Below are positions 35,142 through 42,391 of a DNA stretch of 51,564 nt, piece by piece. Under the pieces are notes generated by a model that was given only the letters and a program-made list of their open reading frames with translations, did not search any database and had not been told where the DNA came from. Origin of the DNA: an uncultured Clostridia bacterium (lineage in GTDB: Bacteria; Bacillota; Clostridia; TANB77; CAG-508). Positions within the stretch are counted from its first letter, which is position 1, and each line of letters begins with the position of its first letter. The position numbers were made by a program, and so were the translations under genes. The stretch lies in contig CANQCV010000010.1 in the NCBI GenBank assembly GCA_947591045.1, forward strand, positions 1 to 51,564. Direction: 5' to 3'.

Positions 35142-35966
35142 TCACCTATAAAAAATATAAAAATTGCTTGCAAGTAGTATTAAGATATTAGCTGTAGCCA
35201 TGTAAAATGCAACTGGCATCTTAGAAATTGTTTTTTTGTCTACTTTAATATATTTTCCTTTTTTTGTATTTATTTTATTTAATAAAAGTTGTACTGCAAC
35301 TGCAATAAGAGTAGTTGTAACTGTATAAATACAAACTCCCTCATATGTAAATATTAGCATTAATATTAACAATAATAAAATATCTATTGTATAACTACTT
35401 TTAGATTTTTTTCTTAAATATACTATACTAAATACAGTTAACAAACAAAATAGTGTTAAATATATGATATATCTATAAATATTAGTTTCAATACCTACTA
35501 CACATAGATATACTATATATAGAGAAACACAAACAAAGCCAAATAAAACAACTGACTTTTCTACTTTTATATTTTCTTTATCTATTCCTGCAATAATATA
35601 TAATGTTGCAATATAAATAAAACCGGCAATTAAATATGCGATTTTTTGCATATTTCCAACAAATATGTCAAACATACTAAATTTAAAAGAAAGTGCAAAT
35701 AGAACAAATGTAATTCCTGATAAAACTTCTAATATTAAATATCTAGATCTAATTGTCTCTTTACAATATCTACATTTTCCGCCTAAAAAGCTATAACTAA
35801 AAATTGGTATCATATCTAAAAAAGATAGTTTATGATTACATTTTGGACAATATGAACGAGTATGAGTAATGTCTTGTCCTAAAGGAATCCTATAAATTGC
35901 AAGTGAAAAAAAACTTCCAAATAGTGTTCCTATGCAAAAAATAAGTAAGTATAATATATAGTCCAT
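35142..35966 (-). CDS. pilD: Prepilin peptidase PilD, divergent active site
   Basis: Polytopic aspartic protease (A24) that cleaves prepilin leaders and methylates the new N-terminus, 274 residues. The N-terminal methylase part has FGSFFSLAIYRIPLGQ and the zinc ligands CPKCNHKL and CRYCKETIRSRY. The first catalytic Asp is in IAGIDKENIKVE at about 160. The usual second motif GxGDxK is not visible; the equivalent segment reads YTIDILLLLILML, which keeps an Asp but has lost both glycines. Function is likely kept because it is the only candidate near the pilins, but the change is unusual. It lies between the pilin and the minor pilins. Confidence 0.88.
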   Translation of the reverse strand: MDYILYLLIFCIGTLFGSFFSLAIYRIPLGQDITHTRSYCPKCNHKLSFLDMIPIFSYSFLGGKCRYCKETIRSRYLILEVLSGITFVLFALSFKFSMFDIFVGNMQKIAYLIAGFIYIATLYIIAGIDKENIKVEKSVVLFGFVCVSLYIVYLCVVGIETNIYRYIIYLTLFCLLTVFSIVYLRKKSKSSYTIDILLLLILMLIFTYEGVCIYTVTTTLIAVAVQLLLNKINTKKGKYIKVDKKTISKMPVAFYMATANILILLASNFYIFYR

Positions 35967-35984
35967 ATTTTCCTCCTTTTATAT

Positions 35985-36046
35985 AAATAGAGGTTACCTA
36001 AATATAATTATCATAAAATGATACTATTCGATAACCTCATATTTAG
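35985..36046 (-). terminator. Hairpin between pilin and pilD
   Basis: GAGGTTA near 35992 pairs with TAACCTC near 36032, extended by TAAATA/TATTTA ends, across an AT-rich loop. It could attenuate read-through so that the pilin is made in excess over the machine proteins. Confidence 0.45.
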
Positions 36047-36113
36047 TTTAAATAAATTTTAAACCGTTTAAAATTATTTTTTTACTAATCTAAAAAATTT
36101 AGCATTAATCACC

Positions 36114-36350
36114 TTATTTTGGGATTGAAGCTGTATAGTTTTGATAATACTTATCAATTTCTTTTGCTGCATCATTAACTTGTTTGTCAAATACTTTATC
36201 AATATTTGAATAGATGTCTGCTACATTTTGTGCATGTGGAATAAGTTCACTGTTAGCAACTATTGAAATACTAACTGTAGCTAAAATAATTAAAACGATA
36301 ATTGTTACTACTAAAGCAACTAATGTAATACCACCTTGTCCTTTTAACAT
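36114..36350 (-). CDS. Small type IV pilin, probable major subunit
   Basis: A 78-residue pilin. Prepilin signal KGQGG then ITLVALVVTIIVLIILATVS, very like the signals of the FGE and GLUG proteins, followed by a short helical body (ELIPHAQNVADIYSNIDKVF) ending in NYTASIPK. It has no C-terminal disulfide loop, so it is a short helical pilin. TTAAGGAGGG precedes the ATG. Its position after pilMNO and before pilD, and its strong RBS, suggest the major pilin. Confidence 0.85.
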   Translation of the reverse strand: MLKGQGGITLVALVVTIIVLIILATVSISIVANSELIPHAQNVADIYSNIDKVFDKQVNDAAKEIDKYYQNYTASIPK

Positions 36351-36416
36351 AAAAAATTCCCTCCTTAAAAATATTTTTTGTATATATCTATATAAAATAA
36401 ATATAACCGTATTTTA

Positions 36417-36839
36417 TTACTTGATACCTTCGTCATTAAAGAATGTTCCTGTTGAGTTTGGATCTGTATTTGTTGGTATCGTGTCATTGTTGTTATCACT
36501 ATTTGTTCCATCTCCCACATCATTCGTTGTATTTGTACTTGGTTTTGAGCTTTGATTTGGTGGTGAGAATGGATCTCTTTTTCCTGGCTTATAACTTTTA
36601 TTTTGTTTGTAAAGATTTAAGTCTGAACCTGTTACTTCGTATTTTATTACTTCATTATTAAGTTCGACAATATTTTCTTCAATTTCTTCTTTTACTTCTT
36701 CTGGTGTTGAATATGTTTCTTTTTTAGGTACTACTTGATTAGTAGGTATATAATCATAAAATATTATTCCTAAAACTAACACTATTGCCACACATAAAAG
36801 TAACATAATAAAAGTTTCTTTAATAATTGATTTAAACAT
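36417..36839 (-). CDS. PilP-like pilus assembly protein
   Basis: A 140-residue protein with an N-terminal membrane segment (IMLLLCVAIVLVLGIIFY) and a periplasmic/extracytoplasmic part. The KRDPFSPP motif at about residue 88 is the RDPF motif of PilP, and its position directly after pilO fits. No lipobox Cys is present, and the C-terminal beta domain of full PilP is missing; the tail is Asn/Thr/Asp-rich. So it is a reduced PilP-like protein. Confidence rests on the motif and the neighbours. Confidence 0.65.
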   Translation of the reverse strand: MFKSIIKETFIMLLLCVAIVLVLGIIFYDYIPTNQVVPKKETYSTPEEVKEEIEENIVELNNEVIKYEVTGSDLNLYKQNKSYKPGKRDPFSPPNQSSKPSTNTTNDVGDGTNSDNNNDTIPTNTDPNSTGTFFNDEGIK

Positions 36840-36859
36840 GTTTTACCCTCCAGTCTATT

Positions 36860-37540
36860 CTATGAACCTGCACCTTCGTCTACTGTTGCAGGCACGTCTA
36901 CAGGACTTGTTTCAGAAGTTTCTGTGGCTTCCGAAGTATCTACAGTTCCTGAAGATAAATTCTCTGATTTAATTCTAACATTTCTTATTACAAATGTAGC
37001 TGTTAAATTTGTTTCTCCACTTGTCATTCTAAAATCTTCTATTTTAAAGCCTAACTCTTCGTCACTTTCTAGTGCTGAAATAAAATCAAGAATACCTACA
37101 TAATATCCTGTAACTGTAAAGTTTAAGTTTTTCATGTCTTCTGTACCTATATCACTACTTACTTCACTCATATTCATGTCTACGCCTTTTTTAGTTGCAT
37201 ATCTTCCTATTTTGGTCCATAAATATTCTCTATAAAACACATCTTCTGTATTAGCTTTTAAAATTTCTCCTTCTGTACTTGTTTTTGCTATTTCAAAGTA
37301 TTGTTCTTTTTTATCTAATAAATCTTGTATAGACTCAGATAATTCTTGTTTTTTTGCTGGATAATCTTTTTCTAACAATAATTTTACTTGTGAAATACTT
37401 TGCATTAGAGCATCATTATTTTGCACAATTTCTTTTGCACTTAATATTTTAAACTGACCAAATGATAGTCCTCTAAATATAGTGAAATAAGCCAAAACAA
37501 TTAGTAATACAATTAAAACTGAAATTAATATTTTTTTCAT
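36860..37540 (-). CDS. pilO: Pilus alignment protein PilO
   Basis: A 226-residue bitopic protein: membrane segment at residues 4-22 (ILISVLIVLLIVLAYFTIF), a coiled coil (LLEKDYPAKKQELSESIQDL), then an alpha/beta domain (NLNFTVTGYYVGILDFISAL, FRMTSGETNLTATFVIRNV) of PilO/GspM type, and a Ser/Thr/Glu-rich tail. It overlaps pilMN by 4 bases, so it is translationally coupled. Confidence 0.88.
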   Translation of the reverse strand: MKKILISVLIVLLIVLAYFTIFRGLSFGQFKILSAKEIVQNNDALMQSISQVKLLLEKDYPAKKQELSESIQDLLDKKEQYFEIAKTSTEGEILKANTEDVFYREYLWTKIGRYATKKGVDMNMSEVSSDIGTEDMKNLNFTVTGYYVGILDFISALESDEELGFKIEDFRMTSGETNLTATFVIRNVRIKSENLSSGTVDTSEATETSETSPVDVPATVDEGAGS

Positions 37541-39159
37541 GGCAAATCCCCCTCTATTGTAACTTTTACAAGGTCTCCATCTTTTTGTCCTGGTGAAGAT
37601 ACTACATTGTCTAATATATTGTCATCTTTTAGTTTTGCCTTAAAATATCCTAACTGTTCATACTGATTAGCTTGAGCTCTTATTACAATTTTTTTACCTG
37701 TTGTATTTTGTATGTCTGTAATCTGTACCCCTTGTGGAATTGTAGACATGATTTGCATTAATAAATTTGTAATTTGATTTTTTGATTTTAATAAATCATC
37801 AATTCTATCATTAATGTTTTGTAAGTTCTGTCTTAGTTCGTCATATTTATTTGTTTTTTCTCTTACTGAAGTTATATCTTGTTCTGCTAAGCCAATTTGT
37901 ACTATTGTATCCTGATATACATCTCTAACTTCTGTCATTTTTTTGTTTATTTGTCTATTAAGATAAACTGTAAATGCAGAATATAATATTGTTAGCATTA
38001 ATATTCCACCAGCACCTCTTAATAACCACTTTTCCGTAGCATCTAGTTTTTCTTTTAAATCTCCAAAATTAATATTGAAGTTAAATTTTTTATTTGCCTT
38101 TTCTTCACCTTTTTTTCCAGTAGTTATTTTCATCCACTCTGGCATTTTGTCTACAAATGTTTGATGCTTAAAGTTCATATCTTTAATTCCATAGCCTAAG
38201 CCTTGTAAAGCTATTGCTATTGCGGAATTAACCTCTATATAATCTTTCATGTTTATTTTGATGTTTTCCATTACGAAATATGGTTTTAAGATTTCACATT
38301 TTTCTGTTGTAAAAAATTCTTGGAAATATAAATCAATATTATTAACTGTAGACATCATACCTGTTATATAAATTTTGTCAAACTTAATTGATGATTCTTC
38401 TATATAATCTTTTACCCTGTTCATTATTTTGTATAATGTAGGCATAATATCGTCTAAATACTCATTTTCTTCGTCTTGTAATTCTCTGCCTTCCATGGTG
38501 TATATTGTAGAATTTTTGCAAATCTCATAAGCTTTTGAGTATGAATTTTCTTTTTCGTTTATTTTGTCTAAAATTTCTTGTGAACCCTCTTCATATTTTT
38601 GTACATCATATATTTTTTGATTAACAATTGTTGTAACTGTTGTTCTGTCTTCTATGTTAACAATAATTACATTTTCTTTTGGTTTTATTGATGCAGCATT
38701 TGCAATACTCATTCCTATCGGTGTAATAGTAGAAATACTAGCATTTTCTGTTAGTTGCATTATTTTATTTATGGTTATTTTGTTTGTTGATACATATATG
38801 ACCTTTAATTTATCTTTATCATCTATTGAATTTGATAAAGCATACCTACTTTCAAAAGCATTTCTGTTTAAGTTTTTATCTGCACAGTAGGATTCAAATT
38901 CAGTTTGTATTGCTTTTTTTAGGTCATTTTTATTTAGCAAATTAAACATATAAAAATAGTTGTACATTTCTTCTGATAAATTAATACTAATTGGTGTTTT
39001 ATAACTAAATGTTTCTGAAATTATTTGATCTATTGTTTCAGATAATTTGTCATAAAACTTCATACCAAAAGATTCTATTTTTAAGTTGTCTTTATCTCTA
39101 CTAACTTTGGCATATTTAATTACATTACTATCTACATATAATCCTAAACAACTTGCCAT
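37537..39159 (-). CDS. PilM-PilN fusion
   Basis: A 540-residue fusion of two pilus alignment proteins. Residues 1-330 are the actin-like PilM (MASCLGLYVDSNVIKYAKVS; IVNIEDRTTVTTIVNQK; ITGMMSTVNNIDLYFQEF). After a short linker there is a membrane segment at about 370-390 (GILMLTILYSAFTVYL), a coiled coil (QDITSVREKTNKYDELRQNL) and a PilN C-terminal domain (MSTIPQGVQITDIQNTTGKK). In most bacteria PilM binds the cytoplasmic tail of PilN, so the fusion makes that contact covalent. First gene of the operon. Confidence 0.9.
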   Translation of the reverse strand: MASCLGLYVDSNVIKYAKVSRDKDNLKIESFGMKFYDKLSETIDQIISETFSYKTPISINLSEEMYNYFYMFNLLNKNDLKKAIQTEFESYCADKNLNRNAFESRYALSNSIDDKDKLKVIYVSTNKITINKIMQLTENASISTITPIGMSIANAASIKPKENVIIVNIEDRTTVTTIVNQKIYDVQKYEEGSQEILDKINEKENSYSKAYEICKNSTIYTMEGRELQDEENEYLDDIMPTLYKIMNRVKDYIEESSIKFDKIYITGMMSTVNNIDLYFQEFFTTEKCEILKPYFVMENIKINMKDYIEVNSAIAIALQGLGYGIKDMNFKHQTFVDKMPEWMKITTGKKGEEKANKKFNFNINFGDLKEKLDATEKWLLRGAGGILMLTILYSAFTVYLNRQINKKMTEVRDVYQDTIVQIGLAEQDITSVREKTNKYDELRQNLQNINDRIDDLLKSKNQITNLLMQIMSTIPQGVQITDIQNTTGKKIVIRAQANQYEQLGYFKAKLKDDNILDNVVSSPGQKDGDLVKVTIEGDLP

Positions 39160-39419
39160 TTTGTTCTCCTTTGTTTATTATATTGTAAATTTATGATTAC
39201 TAAAGTTTATTTTAAAACATTATTATGTTTTACTAAAAAATACAAAACATACTTGTATCTTTTACCTTTTTGATAAAGTTCTATATTTAGCACATAATCA
39301 CTTAATTTCTAACCATATTTTATCTTTTTTTACTAAAATGTCAATATAGTATCTAAATATTTAATATAATTGTAATGTTATTGTAATATTTTTGTAATAT
39401 TTACATATATTTCCGTATT
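39160..39419. other. Intergenic region with pilus operon promoter
   Basis: 260 bp between uppP and the pilus operon start. Very AT-rich; repeated tgtaat/gtaatatt words are present near 39365-39400. I see no gene and no clear consensus promoter in it. Confidence 0.4.
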
Positions 39420-40223
39420 TTATGTCATAAAATAGAACATAATAATTATAATTCCAAAAATCACTCTATAAATTGCAAAAATTTTAAAACTGCCTTTTTT
39501 TAGATATTCTAATAAAAATTTTATAACAAATATTCCAACAATAAAGCTTGCTAAAACTCCAACAAAAAATGGCACGCTAAACACAAAATCTTTTAATTTT
39601 AAAATAGTTGCTGCTAAAACAATAGGTGCTGAAAGCATAAAAGAATACTTAGCAACAGACTCTCTATCTATTCCCATGATTCTTCCTGTTGTCATTGTAA
39701 TTCCTGATCTTGAAACTCCGGGAATAAATGCTAAACATTGTGAAAGTCCTATCAAAAATGTTTGTTTAAAATTCATTTGCTCATATTTTGTACTTGATTT
39801 TGATTTTTTATCCACTACATATAAAACAATTCCCATAACAATTAATGCTATAGCTATAATTATTGGTTTTTTTAATGTATCACCTACAAATTTATCTAGT
39901 ATTAAACCTATAAGTCCACCAGGAATTGTTGCAATTACTATATACCAAAACATTCTTCCTTCTGAAGATTTTTCTTTTTTTATAATTTGGTTAAATCCTC
40001 CTTTTATTAACTTAAGCCAATCTTTAAAGAAAAATATACCTATAGCAAGTAATGTTCCAAAATGAAGTGCTACATCAAATCCTTCAAATGCAATATTAAA
40101 TTCTGGATTTGCAGTCCAATCCAAAATCCATGGGATAATATCTAAATGTGCTGAACTTGAAATTGGAAGTAATTCTGTCAATCCTTGCACAATTCCTAAA
40201 ATAAGTGATTGAAATATGTTCAT
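39420..40223 (-). CDS. uppP: Undecaprenyl-diphosphatase UppP/BacA
   Basis: Membrane phosphatase that converts undecaprenyl diphosphate to the monophosphate carrier for peptidoglycan, 267 residues. The catalytic N-terminal motif is GIVQGLTELLPISSSAHL at about residues 9-26 and the second motif is PGVSRSGITMTTGR at about 168-181, both typical of BacA. Its ATG overlaps the TGA of dpaA (ATGA), so its translation is coupled to completion of dpaA. The DUF368 flippase gene at 3597 acts on the same lipid. Confidence 0.96.
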   Translation of the reverse strand: MNIFQSLILGIVQGLTELLPISSSAHLDIIPWILDWTANPEFNIAFEGFDVALHFGTLLAIGIFFFKDWLKLIKGGFNQIIKKEKSSEGRMFWYIVIATIPGGLIGLILDKFVGDTLKKPIIIAIALIVMGIVLYVVDKKSKSSTKYEQMNFKQTFLIGLSQCLAFIPGVSRSGITMTTGRIMGIDRESVAKYSFMLSAPIVLAATILKLKDFVFSVPFFVGVLASFIVGIFVIKFLLEYLKKGSFKIFAIYRVIFGIIIIMFYFMT

Positions 40224-41088
40224 TTTTTTCCTCCCTCTATAATATCCTCTACTACTTTTTCTATATATTTTGCCGAGCTAAGTGGTGCTACTTTACCTGG
40301 AAGTCCTAATGCAGTTATGACTTTTACTTTATATATCTTTGCCATATTTTTGTCAAGACCTCCGCGTTCCTGATGCAAGTTCTATTATGAAACTGTCTTT
40401 TTTCATTTTTTGAAATATTTTTTCTCCTATTACAAGAGCTGGCACAGTATTGACAACGATATCTATATCATTTATATATTTTACTACTTCATTATATTTA
40501 ACAGGAATTATATTTTCTTGTCTTATCCATGCCAAATCTGCACTATCTCTTGCTACACAATATACTACAGCGCCTAATGCTTTAAAATGTTTGCATAATA
40601 TTTTTCCAATTCTTCCATAACCAAAAATCATAACATTACTTTCATGTATAGTCTTTTGACTTTCTTCTATTGCAATTTTAATAGTTCCTTCTGATGTTGG
40701 AATTGCATTTAAAATTGTAAGTTCCTCTATTTTTAATAAATCAATATTTTTAATTGTTTGATTTTCATAAAATTCATTAGGAATTCCTCCTGCTATAAAC
40801 ATTTTGTTGTCCATTTTCATATATAAATCTTCTAATCTAATAATTTCATTATTGTAAAGACTTAAAACTGTAAAATTATCTCGTGTAAGAGGCATCCCAC
40901 TAATTATTACATTACTGCTATTAATACATGAATCTATATCTATACACATATGTATTTTTTCATTTGATAAATTATTAGAAAAATACTTTTCTTGTCCATA
41001 AATAAATACGGTGTGATTCACAGAAAGTAGCTCTATAAGCCTTACTATTCTTAAATCTCCACCGTATTACTGAAATATTTTTTCCCAT
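40220..41088 (-). CDS. dpaA: Dipicolinate synthase subunit A, with two +1 shifts
   Basis: Dipicolinic acid synthase subunit A (SpoVFA), a mother-cell sporulation enzyme, 288 residues when both breaks are repaired. From ATG 41088 (AGGAGCG before it) the frame gives MGKNISVI, then CGG (41062-41064); +1 reads GGT and gives GGDLRIVRLIELLSV, the family N-terminus. The long middle (FGYGRIGKILCKHFKALG, a Rossmann Gly motif) runs in one frame until CGG 40372-40374; +1 gives ASGTGGLDKNMAKIYKV and continues to TGA 40220, forming a 4-base ATGA overlap with uppP. Both repaired ends fit the family, and the coupled overlap means selection keeps this end. No dpaB is adjacent. Confidence 0.88.
40372..40374 (-). 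other. CGG frameshift site 5 (dpaA, distal)
   Basis: Coding strand TCAGGAACG-C-GGAGGTCTT. CGG follows ACG (Thr). A +1 shift reads GGA (Gly). The zero frame stops two codons after CGG. Confidence 0.87.
41062..41064 (-). other. CGG frameshift site 6 (dpaA, proximal)
   Basis: Coding strand TCAGTAATA-C-GGTGGAGAT. CGG follows ATA (Ile), eight codons after the start. A +1 shift reads GGT and gives SVIGGDLRIV. Confidence 0.87.
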
Positions 41089-41141
41089 AAAAACGCTCCT
41101 TTATATATATAATCTACTTTATATATATGTGCGTTTTTGGT
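41087..41141 (-). promoter_or_regulatory. Hairpin that pairs the dpaA ribosome binding site
   Basis: On the minus strand AAAAACGC followed by ACATATATATA pairs with TATATATATAAAGGAGCG plus TTTTT just before the dpaA ATG. The GGAGCG Shine-Dalgarno lies inside the 3' arm. It may terminate the TPR-gene transcript, or block dpaA translation from read-through mRNA. Confidence 0.55.
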
Positions 41142-41150
41142 ATACATTCG

Positions 41151-42365
41151 CTAGTTTTCTCCTCTTTGTTTTTCTTCTTTTTGTTTTTCTTTCTTTTTAA
41201 CATTTGCCATCATCTTAATATCACTATTATTTAGTCTATTTACTAATGTACAAGTTTTTGACAAATGATTCATTGCTCTTTTATCTTTTGGTGGCAGTTT
41301 ATTTTTTCTTGCACTTTCTTTTGCTTCCTCTGTTGGCTCTATAATTTCTCTTTTTATTGGCATAAATACATTATCTTTCTGTGCTTTTTCATATAACCTT
41401 GGTTCTAAACCAACAGCTAGATTCATATAATTTGTCGCCTTTTCTTTATCACCTTTTAAAAGTGCAACTTGTGATAAATAATAGTATGAACCTGACTCTA
41501 CATCTTCTCCCTTTAAGCTTTCATTAAAATATTTTTCTGCCTCATCTAAATCACCATATATAATAGCAATTTGTCCTAAACTTAATTTAGCATTATATAA
41601 TAAACTATTGATTTCAGCTGCCTTATCATAAAACTCTTTTGCCCTTTGAAAATCATTTATCATTGTATAATTCATTCCCAAATTATAATACAAATCATAG
41701 TTTTCTGGGTTATACCTTAAAGCATTCATATAAACAGAAATAGCCTCTTTATACTGTTCTGTACTATATAGTATATCTCCTAATAAGCTAGTTGCTTTAT
41801 ACAACTCTGGTTTTCTTTTTAAGATATCCTCTAATACACCAATAGCCTCTTGGCTTCTGTTTTCTTTGTTTAACAATTTTGCAATATTAAAATTCATGTT
41901 TATATCTCTATTGTTAATTTCAGTCACTCTAATATATTCGTCAATTGCGTTATCATTTCTGCCCTCTTTTTCATAAAGTTCTGCCAGTATTTTATGACCT
42001 AAATAACTTTCTGGATATTTGTTAATTAAGCTAAATAAATAATCTTTTGCTTTATCATTTTTATTAAATGACATATATATCTTTGCCATTGCAATTCGAA
42101 ATAGCTCTGGGAAATCTAGTTTTCTTTGTTTTTCTATTACCAATACTAATAGTGGTATTATAATTGACAAAACATACATAATAAGCTTAAAAAAGATATT
42201 CATTTTTAAATTAAAAATTATTTCTATAAAATCAATAACAATTCCAACAAATTCTAGTCCTAAAATATATACATATGTTGCATCATTCTTTTTCACCATT
42301 TTCATAAACATAATAGTGAATAGTGTAAATGCTAACAAATTAAATATAATTTTCTCGAATATCAT
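41151..42365 (-). CDS. Membrane-anchored TPR protein
   Basis: A 404-residue protein. Two or three hydrophobic segments lie in residues 1-80 (IIFNLLAFTLFTIMFMKMV, FKLIMYVLSIIIPLLVLVI). From about 95 to 320 are six or more tetratricopeptide repeats (KDYLFSLINKYPESYLGHKI, AISVYMNALRYNPENYDLYY), then a basic, charged tail (KEKQKEEKQRGEN). Such proteins serve as scaffolds; no enzyme domain is visible. It is 26 bp downstream of the dapF-murE fusion, so a link to envelope growth is possible by context only. Confidence 0.85.
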   Translation of the reverse strand: MIFEKIIFNLLAFTLFTIMFMKMVKKNDATYVYILGLEFVGIVIDFIEIIFNLKMNIFFKLIMYVLSIIIPLLVLVIEKQRKLDFPELFRIAMAKIYMSFNKNDKAKDYLFSLINKYPESYLGHKILAELYEKEGRNDNAIDEYIRVTEINNRDINMNFNIAKLLNKENRSQEAIGVLEDILKRKPELYKATSLLGDILYSTEQYKEAISVYMNALRYNPENYDLYYNLGMNYTMINDFQRAKEFYDKAAEINSLLYNAKLSLGQIAIIYGDLDEAEKYFNESLKGEDVESGSYYYLSQVALLKGDKEKATNYMNLAVGLEPRLYEKAQKDNVFMPIKREIIEPTEEAKESARKNKLPPKDKRAMNHLSKTCTLVNRLNNSDIKMMANVKKKEKQKEEKQRGEN

Positions 42366-42391
42366 TTTTTCACCACCTAGTTTAAGTCATA

